Position numbers and translations under genes: made by a program. From a virus, in IMG/VR virus record IMGVR_UViG_3300017963_000228, positions 24,663 to 88,662 of that record: 64,000 nt of DNA, one strand, 5' to 3'. The notes under the pieces are model-generated. The model saw nothing but the letters and a program-made list of their open reading frames with translations, ran no database searches and was not told the origin of the DNA. Of this stretch, positions 26,488 to 34,818 are shown piece after piece; within the stretch, counting starts at the first letter, position 1, and every line of letters begins with the position of its first letter.

Positions 26488-28377
26488 TTAAGTCGGATTT
26501 TCGTAGTTAAGTTCATCAACCGCATTAATCGGAATTGTTTGACCAGTAGCTTTGGTAATTGTATAAGATGCCAAAACATACTGAGCGCCATCATAAGCAA
26601 CGGCTACCACATATACCGGAGCATCCGAATCGGGTGTCCGTCCAGCTTGATTGTTATTGGTATAATCAAAGTCAAAACCAATATTGGCTGATGTAATCTG
26701 ACCATCGATATTTACACCAGCATTATTGTCTACAATTTCAGCAGCAGGAGATTCAAACGGATTTTCAAGTGCAGTACAAGCTTCAGCCGATGCATTCGCT
26801 GGTGCCACACCATCAGCTTTAGTTGCTGTAACTGTATTTGATGAAGGCGCACCAGTAATTTCCCACAAACCATTATTTCCAGTTTCCGTTACAAAACCAC
26901 TAATTTTTACATAATCACCATTTTGCAAATGATCCAATTTACCCGTATCACCGGACCAATCCAGTGTTGCATTATCTCCAGAAGCACTCGTAATAGCAAG
27001 TGAAACAGAAGTACTGGTGATATACTGAAAATACATTGTGTATCGTGTTTCACCATCCGGTTCATCCACAAAATTCTGTGAGAAAACCAAACTCCCAGCA
27101 GCAGTATACGGAAACACACGATTAGTTGTATCAAGTGGTGCATCTTCTGAATCAAGACCACCACCATCAACTGTAATATCCCAAAAGACCATATCATTTT
27201 TATCATTAAGATCAAAATTATCGATATAGACTCCCGGTTGCGTATGGAGAGTGGAACCAACAAAATACGTAAATGGCAATGCTACATTGCCATAAACAGT
27301 TCCATAACCATCACCATTCACATCATCATTAATATCTCCGGTTTGTCGAAGTTGGTATTGCGCCCAAGAATGTATTTCCTGCAATCTTGCTTTAAAACTA
27401 TTGGTAGTATCCTGCACATCCAAAATACGATTAAATGCATAATACGAAGTACCAATCTGACGTTCACCGGGAAAGGATTCAAATACAGCCGTTCCTGCAC
27501 CACCCATTGCCCCAAGATCATTGGCATCTGTAGCATCAATCGTTCCCTGAGTTGTACAACGATACCATCTACCAGCACCATCCTGAAGAACTTCACCTAC
27601 ATTAATGGTTCCAATATTATTTGCTGCTAAACCAAACAAACTACCCGTAATGTAATCAATAGTTAATTCAGAATATTTAACACCTGAAACTGAACCAGCA
27701 TCCGTAGTACCAATTACAGTATCATCATCAATTACGTTAAGATCGATGGAGTTAGCAAGCGGAAGACGATAAGCCTGATAGGTAAGAGCAGCAAGACCCT
27801 GCTCCACCAACAGGTTATAAGAAGCAAATGCTTTTCCTGCTTCACGAAGAAAAACCTTCAAATAACCGGAATAATCGGGAGTACCACCAGTACCTATAAT
27901 GGCGATATTTTCATTTAATTCTCCGGTCTTGTCAAAAACAGTTGTGGTTTGATCAAAACCAGTAATCTGAGCATAATACGCCAAATCGTTAGCAGAATCA
28001 TTCATGGAACCAAGGGAGATAATACAAGCATTTTCACGACCATCAACTTCCTGAAAACCAGCATCACGAATAAGATCTCTTGTTTGATCATCTTTTGGAC
28101 CCCATCCATTAATCCACACAAATGATGCTTCATAAATCATTTGAATGGGAAAACGATGCTTATTTAATGCATTATCATCTTTCCAAATCTCTTTCAATTT
28201 GGAATAAAGACATTTCCCCGAAATACCGGAAGTCGCACCGGGAGCAGCATCCGATAACGTACCTTGAGGAAGCAACTGTATTGTCTTTGCACCAGTTTGG
28301 ATCTCCATTTCATCAGATCCACCGGCAGTAGTATCGACAACATAACTAATGTCATCAGGATCTACAATTTTAGCCAT
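26488..28377 (-). CDS. Large virion structural protein
   Basis: 629 aa. It starts MAKIVDPDDISYVVDTTAGG and contains a conserved N-terminal block (SKLKEIWKDDNALNKHRFPI, FVWINGWGPKDDQTRDLIRD) seen in many siphophages as an abundant structural protein encoded close to the tail tube. The C-terminus carries a beta domain (SITSASGDNATLDWSG) and ends DELNYENPT, similar to the FEDENYYNPT end of the neighbour 28395-30014. Codons are richer in C and G than in the accessory genes. Exact position in the virion unknown. Confidence 0.6.
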   Translation of the reverse strand: MAKIVDPDDISYVVDTTAGGSDEMEIQTGAKTIQLLPQGTLSDAAPGATSGISGKCLYSKLKEIWKDDNALNKHRFPIQMIYEASFVWINGWGPKDDQTRDLIRDAGFQEVDGRENACIISLGSMNDSANDLAYYAQITGFDQTTTVFDKTGELNENIAIIGTGGTPDYSGYLKVFLREAGKAFASYNLLVEQGLAALTYQAYRLPLANSIDLNVIDDDTVIGTTDAGSVSGVKYSELTIDYITGSLFGLAANNIGTINVGEVLQDGAGRWYRCTTQGTIDATDANDLGAMGGAGTAVFESFPGERQIGTSYYAFNRILDVQDTTNSFKARLQEIHSWAQYQLRQTGDINDDVNGDGYGTVYGNVALPFTYFVGSTLHTQPGVYIDNFDLNDKNDMVFWDITVDGGGLDSEDAPLDTTNRVFPYTAAGSLVFSQNFVDEPDGETRYTMYFQYITSTSVSLAITSASGDNATLDWSGDTGKLDHLQNGDYVKISGFVTETGNNGLWEITGAPSSNTVTATKADGVAPANASAEACTALENPFESPAAEIVDNNAGVNIDGQITSANIGFDFDYTNNNQAGRTPDSDAPVYVVAVAYDGAQYVLASYTITKATGQTIPINAVDELNYENPT

Positions 28378-28394
28378 TTTCTTACTCCTTTAAA

Positions 28395-30014
28395 TTAAGT
28401 TGGATTGTAATAATTTTCATCTTCAAACATTGTTGCCTTAATAGATGAATTACTACTTGGTAATGTAATTCCATATTGATTAGAAATATCCGGTTTATAT
28501 GATGGATGATGAATTAGAATATCAACCGATGCTCCCCCTGAATGTGAATACGTTACTTGATACTTACCATCACCATCTGAAGTTGTTGCATTTTCAACGT
28601 TGAACAAAACCGTTGTTGTTCCCGCCGTGACAATGGTTACTTCAGTGTTTAATTCTAAACCTGTAATGGTAAATGAATAATTTGCAACGAGAGTAGTGCT
28701 TGCACCAGTACCATTGCGAACAGAAATATTTGCTACACCACTCCCACCATCTATATTTATAGTGACAGCACCACCAGAATCGTTATAAATAACCTCATTA
28801 CCTGTATTACCATCTGATGTTGCATAACCACTTACTAAAAGATTAGTTAATGTATAAGAATTTCCAGCACAAGCCGCTGTCAAACGAATTGCATGATTAC
28901 TTCCATCAGATTCAAAATAACAATTTGTTACAACATCTGGATCATCAACTAAAAGGGATACAGCATCAGACATTTCAACAAAACTGCATCCATCAAAACT
29001 TCCTCCTCCCTGTGTGACCTGACCACATCTACGAAAAATATTATCATTAATAGACGCATTTGAATCAAAAACAAAAGTTGCCATATCTGTAAACTGACAA
29101 CTATTGAAAGTAAGAGTGGCATTAGCATTCATTATAAAAGCACCGGGAGATACCGTTCCAAGTGCTTTAAAAATAACATTATTCCAAGTCACAACTGAAC
29201 TTGCATTATTTATTTCAATTAAATTAAAACCAGATGTACAATTCTCTACAGCATCAATCAGAACAAAAGCATTGGAATCTACAAATTCACAAGCATTAGT
29301 AGTAGTACCAATCTGCATTCGACCTTTCCAGAGATAACCACCACCATAAACTGAAAACAAACCCCATTTATTATATCCATTTGTTGCATCATTAGCGTCA
29401 TTTTTTATAGCAGCATCAGAAAAATTTGCATAACCATCGGCTAAACTGCCATATTCAAAAATGATTGAACATCTTCCATATCGAATAGCATCAATTTTAA
29501 ACGGTTGTCCTTTTGTCGGACCAGCAGCCGTTAAACTAATTGCCATTCCAGCATATCTAAATGTTGTTCCCGGTCCACCACCAGCTTGATAATCATATGT
29601 TCTCGCTGTTGGATTAATTGCGTAATTATACCATCCACCATAGGGATTTGGAATTCTATCATAACCACCAGCTTTCCATGCATTCCATGCAGAAGCAGAT
29701 GATCCTATAACAATTCGCACACCACCATTAACCGTGGTTGCCAACAAACCACCAGCATCAAACTTATTCCAAATAAGAATAGCACCATCAGTTGGAATTG
29801 TGACACCACTACCGTAATCTGCATATATTGATTGAAGCTCACCAACTTTCAAAGAGCATTGTGCGCTTGTTAAATATGTTCCTTGAATGGGATCATCTAT
29901 ATCAGTACTATCTGGTGATCCACCATCGGCCATTCCTGTAAATTCACCGAAAGTGCCACTATTTTCACACAAATTAAAAGTACTGAGATCAGTCGTATAA
30001 GATGGAACCGTCAT
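28395..30014 (-). CDS. Beta-helix virion structural protein
   Basis: 539 aa. N-terminal residues 1-220 form a jelly-roll-like region (LSTFNLCENSGTFGEF, GGVRIVIGSS). Residues about 225-420 form a parallel beta-helix with rungs such as FLMNANATLTFNSCQF-type repeats (IMNANATLTFNSCQFTDM, CSFVEMSDAVSLLVDD, CYFESDGSNHAIRLTA). A C-terminal beta domain (VNISVRNG, TYSHSGGASVDILIHHP) ends YYNPT. It is paired with the 629-aa gene and shares its terminal motif, suggesting that they assemble together. ATGA overlap (4 nt) with the upstream YkgJ-like gene. Confidence 0.55.
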   Translation of the reverse strand: MTVPSYTTDLSTFNLCENSGTFGEFTGMADGGSPDSTDIDDPIQGTYLTSAQCSLKVGELQSIYADYGSGVTIPTDGAILIWNKFDAGGLLATTVNGGVRIVIGSSASAWNAWKAGGYDRIPNPYGGWYNYAINPTARTYDYQAGGGPGTTFRYAGMAISLTAAGPTKGQPFKIDAIRYGRCSIIFEYGSLADGYANFSDAAIKNDANDATNGYNKWGLFSVYGGGYLWKGRMQIGTTTNACEFVDSNAFVLIDAVENCTSGFNLIEINNASSVVTWNNVIFKALGTVSPGAFIMNANATLTFNSCQFTDMATFVFDSNASINDNIFRRCGQVTQGGGSFDGCSFVEMSDAVSLLVDDPDVVTNCYFESDGSNHAIRLTAACAGNSYTLTNLLVSGYATSDGNTGNEVIYNDSGGAVTINIDGGSGVANISVRNGTGASTTLVANYSFTITGLELNTEVTIVTAGTTTVLFNVENATTSDGDGKYQVTYSHSGGASVDILIHHPSYKPDISNQYGITLPSSNSSIKATMFEDENYYNPT

Positions 30015-30466
30015 CTATACCACTCCTTTTTTAAATCAATTACTTTTTTTATTTCAACCATAACATCTTGTTTATCCCATCCTTCAGGTAAAAACATTTC
30101 AGAATTATTTTTTGTTTTTAAAATTAATGGCCTACCCTTTTTTCTTAATTTTTCAATTACTTCTAATATTTCTTTTTCTTTCCAAGCATCCGGTCTTGCT
30201 GGATCAACAGATATAAGAATGGTAAAAACTCCCGGCAATGCTTCAAATATAACTTTACATTTATCCGGTCTATATTTATCGGGCCAACTTTCTGCTCTCC
30301 AAAAACAATGATAGCCCTTACAAAAAGGTGGGCGACTATCATGAATAGTACATCCACCTTCTTTTCTTCCCGGTTCACAATAAGGACACCATTCACCAGC
30401 TTCAGCAAGACCGGGAACTGCTATTAACTTACAACAAAGGGAACATTCACCACAATCTTTCATCAC
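30011..30466 (-). CDS. CxxCxxCC (YkgJ-like) metal-binding protein
   Basis: 151 aa. The N-terminus reads MKDCGECSLCCKLI, the CxxCxxCC core of the YkgJ/UPF0153 family, followed by WCPYCEPG, GCTIHDSRPPFCKGYHCFW. These eight to ten cysteines plus histidine are the predicted zinc or iron-binding set. The rest is a charged helical tail. Cellular members are of uncertain function. It is odd in a head-tail operon: it sits between the beta-helix virion protein (4-nt overlap) and a membrane protein (1-nt overlap), so it is co-translated with both. Confidence 0.75.
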   Translation of the reverse strand: MMKDCGECSLCCKLIAVPGLAEAGEWCPYCEPGRKEGGCTIHDSRPPFCKGYHCFWRAESWPDKYRPDKCKVIFEALPGVFTILISVDPARPDAWKEKEILEVIEKLRKKGRPLILKTKNNSEMFLPEGWDKQDVMVEIKKVIDLKKEWYR

Positions 30467-30783
30467 TAATTCCCAATTCGTTTTTGCATAAGAATATTTA
30501 ACTGACGATCAAGTTCTTCTTTTTTGTTTTCATAATCCATATAATTTTTATAGGCATGTTCTGGCAAATCTTTTGGATCACGTTTATTACATCGTGTCAT
30601 GATATATGCCATTTGATCCTGATACCATCGAATATCATTTTTTATTTGTATAATTTGAATTTCAATTTTATTGGATTCAACATCTGCTGCTTTTGCATAT
30701 TTGGTATCAAACCACACATAACCACTAACAAGTGATCCCAATAATACCAAAGCTCCAAGAACACCAGATATCTTCTTCCACAT
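30466..30783 (-). CDS. Small membrane-anchored coiled-coil protein
   Basis: 105 aa. One N-terminal transmembrane helix (MWKKISGVLGALVLLGSLVS, to about residue 25) is followed by a charged coiled coil (IEIQIIQIKNDIRWYQDQM ... KKEELDRQLNILMQKRI). It sits just after the tail tube terminator with its own AAGGAG site. The topology suits an inner-membrane spanin-like, holin-accessory or superinfection protein, but no partner with a lipobox is seen nearby. Function not assigned. Confidence 0.55.
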   Translation of the reverse strand: MWKKISGVLGALVLLGSLVSGYVWFDTKYAKAADVESNKIEIQIIQIKNDIRWYQDQMAYIMTRCNKRDPKDLPEHAYKNYMDYENKKEELDRQLNILMQKRIGN

Positions 30784-30800
30784 TTTATTTACTCCTTATA

Positions 30801-30838
30801 AAAAGGGGAGTCTCCCCATCTCCACAGAGGAGACTCCC
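30801..30838 (-). terminator. Intrinsic terminator after the tail tube gene
   Basis: The minus-strand transcript forms GGGAGTCTCC / GGAGACTCCC (10 bp) and then runs into CTTTTTAT. It lies 36 nt after the stop of 30874-31389. Placement directly behind an abundantly made protein is typical. Confidence 0.85.
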
Positions 30839-30873
30839 ATCTGATGGGGGTGTAACGGTACTACATTGGTGGA

Positions 30874-31389
30874 TTAACTGGACGAGGAAAATCCACCAAT
30901 TCGGAACAACTGATCCCCATGATCCCGCGCATCGTCAATAAGACCAACAAAACGACATGCGAAAACCCGCTGGTTATCAGTAGTATAGGAGATTTCAACA
31001 GCACCACCAACGTTGGGTGCCGCATTGTAAACCTGAATAATGTCAGATCCATCAATCGGTTCCAGAACCAGTTCTCCAGTATTAACTGGCTCACCAACAG
31101 GCTTACCAAAGGTAAGGTAGGTGGTTTCATCAGTAGCCGAAGCAAAAAGAATCTTCAAATTGGCAAAGGTTGCTTCAGTCATGTTTACCGTAATTTCCAA
31201 AACCAGACCAGCATCCAAAACACGCAAAGGCGTATCACCATACTGATCCGATTTCAGTTCATACGTGTTCTGAGTTACGGACATGGTAACACCACCAAAG
31301 GTGTGACCAACGTGAGTACCAGCAAAGTACACGTAGGCGGGACCAATGGAAATGTTATCGGAATTCCAATTAGTAGAGTAGACGGTCAT
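30874..31389 (-). CDS. Major tail tube protein
   Basis: 171 aa. It starts MTVYSTNWNSDNISIGPAYVYFAG, with the pattern IGPAxVYF.G..vG.T.GGV... and later LKSDQYGDTPLRVLDAG, as in siphovirus tail tube proteins. The remainder is beta-sandwich. The gene is GC-richer than its neighbours, uses C-ending codons, has AGGAGGACATTTTAA before the ATG and is followed by a strong terminator, all consistent with very high expression. Its place between the terminator/neck proteins and the tail chaperones supports the call. Confidence 0.8.
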   Translation of the reverse strand: MTVYSTNWNSDNISIGPAYVYFAGTHVGHTFGGVTMSVTQNTYELKSDQYGDTPLRVLDAGLVLEITVNMTEATFANLKILFASATDETTYLTFGKPVGEPVNTGELVLEPIDGSDIIQVYNAAPNVGGAVEISYTTDNQRVFACRFVGLIDDARDHGDQLFRIGGFSSSS

Positions 31390-31418
31390 TTAAAATGTCC
31401 TCCTTAAAAATAAATCAA

Positions 31419-31712
31419 TTAAATTGTTGTCATTGTGTTACAAAATTTGCATTTTATGTGAACTTTATCCTGTTGATGATAATTCCGATCAGCATAACCA
31501 AGAATGAATCCACACTTCTCCCCTGCTTTTTTCCAAAGAGGTCGTCCACATTTTGGACAATAACCTTCTTTGACTACTTTTTTAGATTCATCGGTTTCAC
31601 CATCTTCTTTGCAAAATTCACATGTCCTTATGGAACCCTCACAAACAATTCTTTGCATGGAATAACTATATCCAGCAGTTCCATATCGATTGTTCTTACC
31701 ATTTTCAACCAT
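31419..31712 (-). CDS. Zinc-ribbon protein
   Basis: 97 aa. It contains CEFCKEDG, CPKCGRPLW, an isolated Cys and a terminal KCKFCNTM, giving two CxxC pairs suited to a zinc ribbon and a third pair at the C-terminus that recalls the Com zinc finger of phage Mu. Target unknown. It sits between the tail terminator-like gene (overlap of one base) and the tail tube gene. It may regulate or bind nucleic acid; a structural role cannot be excluded. Confidence 0.6.
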   Translation of the reverse strand: MVENGKNNRYGTAGYSYSMQRIVCEGSIRTCEFCKEDGETDESKKVVKEGYCPKCGRPLWKKAGEKCGFILGYADRNYHQQDKVHIKCKFCNTMTTI

Positions 31713-32158
31713 TATGTACCCCTTCTAACTGTAACAGAGAAAGTAAATGAAACATTTTTTGACATAATGGGCTTTGTCGGAGAACCTTCATTCATACCAT
31801 CAGCATAACCGACCAACTCTATCCACTTTACAGCCCAATTGGTAGAAATTAAAGATTGTTGATCAAATAACTCAATTAATCTTTCAGAAACTTGTCTGAG
31901 CTTCAATTGAGAAATTGACAACACTCTAAAGAAATACAGCATATCGGGCATTTGCGAAGGATACGACCAATTAAAAGGTCTTCCTCCCAAACTATTCCGA
32001 TAAACGATACAAACTTCTTTTTGTCCAACAACATATTCAATATCAGTCGCAGGATACCATGCGTAAACTCTGGTATCACCAGCAGCAATGCCCATTAAAG
32101 ATATCATTGTTGAATCAGTTTCAATTTGATTAACGACTAATGTATCTAATTCAAGCAT
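31712..32158 (-). CDS. Tail terminator / tail completion protein
   Basis: 148 aa. The order of secondary structure and length fit the U-like/DUF3168 tail terminators: an N-terminal helix MLELDTLVVNQIETDSTMIS, then TRVYAWYPATDIEYVVGQKE, a MLYFFRVLSISQLKLRQVSE helix and a final strand FTFSVTVRRGT. Gene order portal-capsid-connectors-terminator-tube is standard and supports this. Confidence 0.6.
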   Translation of the reverse strand: MLELDTLVVNQIETDSTMISLMGIAAGDTRVYAWYPATDIEYVVGQKEVCIVYRNSLGGRPFNWSYPSQMPDMLYFFRVLSISQLKLRQVSERLIELFDQQSLISTNWAVKWIELVGYADGMNEGSPTKPIMSKNVSFTFSVTVRRGT

Positions 32159-32167
32159 TGTATTTTC

Positions 32168-32866
32168 CTATTTAAAATAAACTTTAAAAACAATTGCACG
32201 ACGAACACTTATTCTTCTGGTGGCTTTATTTAATGCTTTACGTGCTTCAGATCTTAATTTTTCACGATAACTTTTGCGAAGATCCAGCATTAACTCTTTA
32301 AACCATGTTAAATTTTTTGAACCACCACGAATCTTATTTAATTTGTTCCAATAATGATGTACAGGTTGCGAAGTTGTATCAGGACCGATTAAAATTTTAC
32401 CACCGTAATATGCCGTAGATTTAAATTCTCTACCTGTAGTAAAACCGGGATTTAATAAACCAACGCTTAGATACCCTTTTGCATTAATTTCATACTGGAT
32501 TCCTTCTACTAAAGACCCCGTAGGTGGTAAAAGTGGATTACCAGTATTAAAACTAACGGGGGGTCCAAGATTAGATCCAGCAGTATAATCTTCTGCTATT
32601 TTTGTTTGTCGTTGACCATAAGGAGCATCAGGATTCCATTCATAAATTTTATATGTTCTTCCCGTTCCCTGCCATGCCAACATATATGTTTTAATTTGTT
32701 CTGTAAGCCACTTACCAACGTTATCAAGAATATAAGGATACTGTTCCTCTAAACTTTTTAAAATAGGAAAAAGAACATCTTCAGTAACCTTTTGAGCTAA
32801 CTTATTACCAAAGGTCACTTTAATTAATCTTGCTCTTTCTTCCTCTATATCCTGACCTATTGACAT
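32168..32866 (-). CDS. Head-tail connector / neck protein (HK97 gp10-like position)
   Basis: 232 aa. Basic, helical at both ends (C-terminus LRKSYREKLRSEARKALNK), with a central beta region. It occupies the place of the HK97 gp10-like/neck protein between the stopper and the tail terminator. Sequence similarity to a specific family is not evident, so the call rests on synteny. The C-terminal basic helix is consistent with a role near DNA at the neck. Confidence 0.5.
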   Translation of the reverse strand: MSIGQDIEEERARLIKVTFGNKLAQKVTEDVLFPILKSLEEQYPYILDNVGKWLTEQIKTYMLAWQGTGRTYKIYEWNPDAPYGQRQTKIAEDYTAGSNLGPPVSFNTGNPLLPPTGSLVEGIQYEINAKGYLSVGLLNPGFTTGREFKSTAYYGGKILIGPDTTSQPVHHYWNKLNKIRGGSKNLTWFKELMLDLRKSYREKLRSEARKALNKATRRISVRRAIVFKVYFK

Positions 32867-33211
32867 TTAAGATTCCTGTAAGCCAAACATAACTTCCAAA
32901 TGGTGAATCTGACTTCCCGCAGCAAAAATCGGATTAACTGGACGTGCATACAAATAAACATTTTGCCAGTATATCCTATCTCCTGCTTGAATATCTGTAT
33001 CAGATGCAAAGTAGCCGACATAATCATTTCCAGTAATTTGACCATTAGGCGTTTGTGAAATATAAGAAGAAGTCACAAACATATAATCAATTCGACAATT
33101 AACGTTATCAGCAATTAAAGTCCAAGTAGATTCCGTAAAACGTTGCTCACTAACTGTTGTCGTTTTACGATAAATGCTGCATGTTTGTGTTAATAGCGAT
33201 TGATAAGTCAT
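32867..33211 (-). CDS. Head-tail stopper (head closure protein)
   Basis: 114 aa. The sequence starts MTYQSLLTQTCSIYRKTTTV and contains a CRIDYMF strand, then NDYVGYFASDTDIQAGDRIY, matching the head closure family (SPP1 gp16 / HK97 gp7-like pattern TxxIYRxTxx...CRI...GDxI). Four-nt ATGA overlap with the adaptor gene upstream. Stoppers seal the portal channel after DNA packaging. Confidence 0.7.
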   Translation of the reverse strand: MTYQSLLTQTCSIYRKTTTVSEQRFTESTWTLIADNVNCRIDYMFVTSSYISQTPNGQITGNDYVGYFASDTDIQAGDRIYWQNVYLYARPVNPIFAAGSQIHHLEVMFGLQES

Positions 33212-33858
33212 CCGATTGCTTCCTTACGATAACGTTTTAATTCATTATAAACTTTAGGAGAGTATCCACTTAATGAATTGAGAAAATAAGGAGACAAAAC
33301 CTTATAACTGTAATTACCAATTTTTTCAGATTCAAAGGTTTCGTTGTTGGGAGAGTTAATATAATCTTTCATTGCAGATATACACAGAAAACGCAAATGA
33401 CTCATTTCAGCAGAATCTTCTGGATATCCACCTTTCCATACTACCTGAATATTCTGAAGGTAATTATAATCAAATCCACCTTCATAAACTAAACGACCAG
33501 TACGCTTATTAAGAATGTAACCATCATCAGCCACATAACCTGTAGCAGCAGTTATTTCAACACTGGAAATATAAAAACTGGTTATTGAAGCAACTGGATA
33601 TGTTGGAAACCAGAATATATTTTTAGGTGGTGCATCGAAGATAGCATATTCAGGAACATAATAAATGTCATTCTGTGCAGATTCATCACCTTCAACATAA
33701 GTGTATGTTCTCTCTTTTAGCTTTCGATTACAAAACAATTCAAAAGCAAGAGACATGGCATTTATAATGTTATCCAAACGATCAGGATCAATATCCTGAC
33801 CCTGCCACATTTGATCAAAGAATGTTTTATCAATTAATGCGTTTTCATTTAAAGCCAT
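33208..33858 (-). CDS. Head-tail adaptor protein (gp6/gp15-like)
   Basis: 216 aa. Mostly helical with a middle beta-hairpin region (FPTYPVASITSFYI, TGRLVYEGGFDYNYLQNIQV), then VVWKGGYPEDSAEMSHLRFL. It matches the gp6-like head-tail connector pattern (xxPVxSIxSVxxxG...YxxxGxxIxxP..lk.A). It lies immediately downstream of the capsid block and upstream of the stopper, the position of the first ring bound to the portal. Confidence 0.7.
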   Translation of the reverse strand: MALNENALIDKTFFDQMWQGQDIDPDRLDNIINAMSLAFELFCNRKLKERTYTYVEGDESAQNDIYYVPEYAIFDAPPKNIFWFPTYPVASITSFYISSVEITAATGYVADDGYILNKRTGRLVYEGGFDYNYLQNIQVVWKGGYPEDSAEMSHLRFLCISAMKDYINSPNNETFESEKIGNYSYKVLSPYFLNSLSGYSPKVYNELKRYRKEAIG

Positions 33859-33873
33859 GTCAATAACCCTTTT

Positions 33874-34176
33874 CTAAATTTGAGGGAACAATGTATCATT
33901 AGGACCGGGAAATGGACTTGTTATATTTTTAGGTATTGAAGAAAAAGTCTTTTTCTCTGGAGGAATCCACATTGTTTTATCCTCTGGAGGTCGATCACGA
34001 TCTTTCTTACGTTTATCTTCAAACCGTTTCTTTTCATCTTCAGGTTTTTTTTCATCAACTGCAATTGCCCTTCCTGCTTTAATATATTTTCGTGCATGTG
34101 AATCGTTTATTATTGCTATTGTTGAACCAACCAAACGAATTAAATCACGATCAAGAAGTTTAACTTTGATAGGCAT
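33874..34176 (-). CDS. Small basic protein at the capsid-connector junction
   Basis: 100 aa from ATG 34176 (MPIKVKLLDRDLIRLVGSTI). A longer frame opening at 34224 would start inside the terminator stem and is rejected. After the N-terminal 50 residues (IINDSHARKYIKAGRAIAV) the sequence becomes a charged, proline-rich linker (DEKKPEDEKKRFEDKRKKDR). No family is recognised; the N-terminal part resembles small Rho-N/Ish1-like phage proteins at this place, but this is weak. Confidence 0.5.
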   Translation of the reverse strand: MPIKVKLLDRDLIRLVGSTIAIINDSHARKYIKAGRAIAVDEKKPEDEKKRFEDKRKKDRDRPPEDKTMWIPPEKKTFSSIPKNITSPFPGPNDTLFPQI

Positions 34177-34212
34177 TCGTCCATACCCCCATTTTATCTC
34201 TTTTATAGTAAA

Positions 34213-34244
34213 AAAGGGGTACAAACCGGAATCTGTACCCCTTT
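34213..34244 (-). terminator. Intrinsic terminator after the decoration protein gene
   Basis: The minus-strand transcript has AAAGGGGTACA / TGTACCCCTTT (11 bp, 10-nt loop) followed by TTTTTTA. It lies 40 nt after the stop of 34284-34739 and separates the capsid genes from the connectors. Confidence 0.88.
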
Positions 34245-34283
34245 AAAAATCCGGCCAAATTAGCCAGCAGAAAATACTAATTT

Positions 34284-34739
34284 TTAATCAATGGCACCAC
34301 CGACCTTACCAACACGACCAGTACCAAAAGTCGCAGTAAGAGCAGTACCCTGCTGAGTAACCGGACGGCGCTGATTCTCAAACGTAAGATAAAGTGCCGA
34401 CCAAAGAACGGCATCCGTACCCACCGTAACATTAAGGCGAACATAACGCATAGGATCAGGAACCATGTAGTAATACAGACCAGCTTCATCAATCTGATCA
34501 AACGTAATAAAATCTGCATCCCACGTAGACTGATCCGGTGAATCCTGAACAATAATATCCAATGTTCCACCAGAACCAACTGAACCAACATCAGCAATCA
34601 AAATGAAACTGTTCGGAAGTTGATTATCGGCCCAAAGATCAATACCGTCATCATCGGGAGCATTTGCAGCAGCAGCCGCAGCATCGGAAACGGCTTGCTG
34701 AAAATAACCAATCTTGTAGTTGTTTACGAAATCATACAT
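34284..34739 (-). CDS. Capsid decoration / accessory protein
   Basis: 151 aa. Alanine-rich start (QQAVSDAAAAAANAPDDDG), then a beta-sandwich with TLDIIVQDSPDQSTWDADF and YYMVPDPMRYVRLNVTVG, as in Bacteroides/Gram-negative siphophage capsid accessory proteins located directly after the major capsid gene. It ends in a basic tail (FGTGRVGKVGGAID). GC-richer codon use and the strong terminator downstream indicate high expression, as expected for a surface protein present in many copies. Confidence 0.65.
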   Translation of the reverse strand: MYDFVNNYKIGYFQQAVSDAAAAAANAPDDDGIDLWADNQLPNSFILIADVGSVGSGGTLDIIVQDSPDQSTWDADFITFDQIDEAGLYYYMVPDPMRYVRLNVTVGTDAVLWSALYLTFENQRRPVTQQGTALTATFGTGRVGKVGGAID

Positions 34740-34818
34740 TGATTGTTCCTCCGTAATTAAATGTTTTATTCATCAAAAAAATTATTATCAAACTCCTTAT
34801 GTAAAGATTGATTTTTAA

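Noticed and set aside
30466-30783. Inner-membrane spanin
   Set aside because: Topology fits, but no lipobox outer partner is encoded in or next to it, so only a membrane coiled-coil protein is reported.
30919-31407. Long plus-strand frame over the tail tube gene
   Set aside because: Shadow of a GC-richer minus-strand gene with clear tail tube motifs; nothing recognisable in the plus frame.
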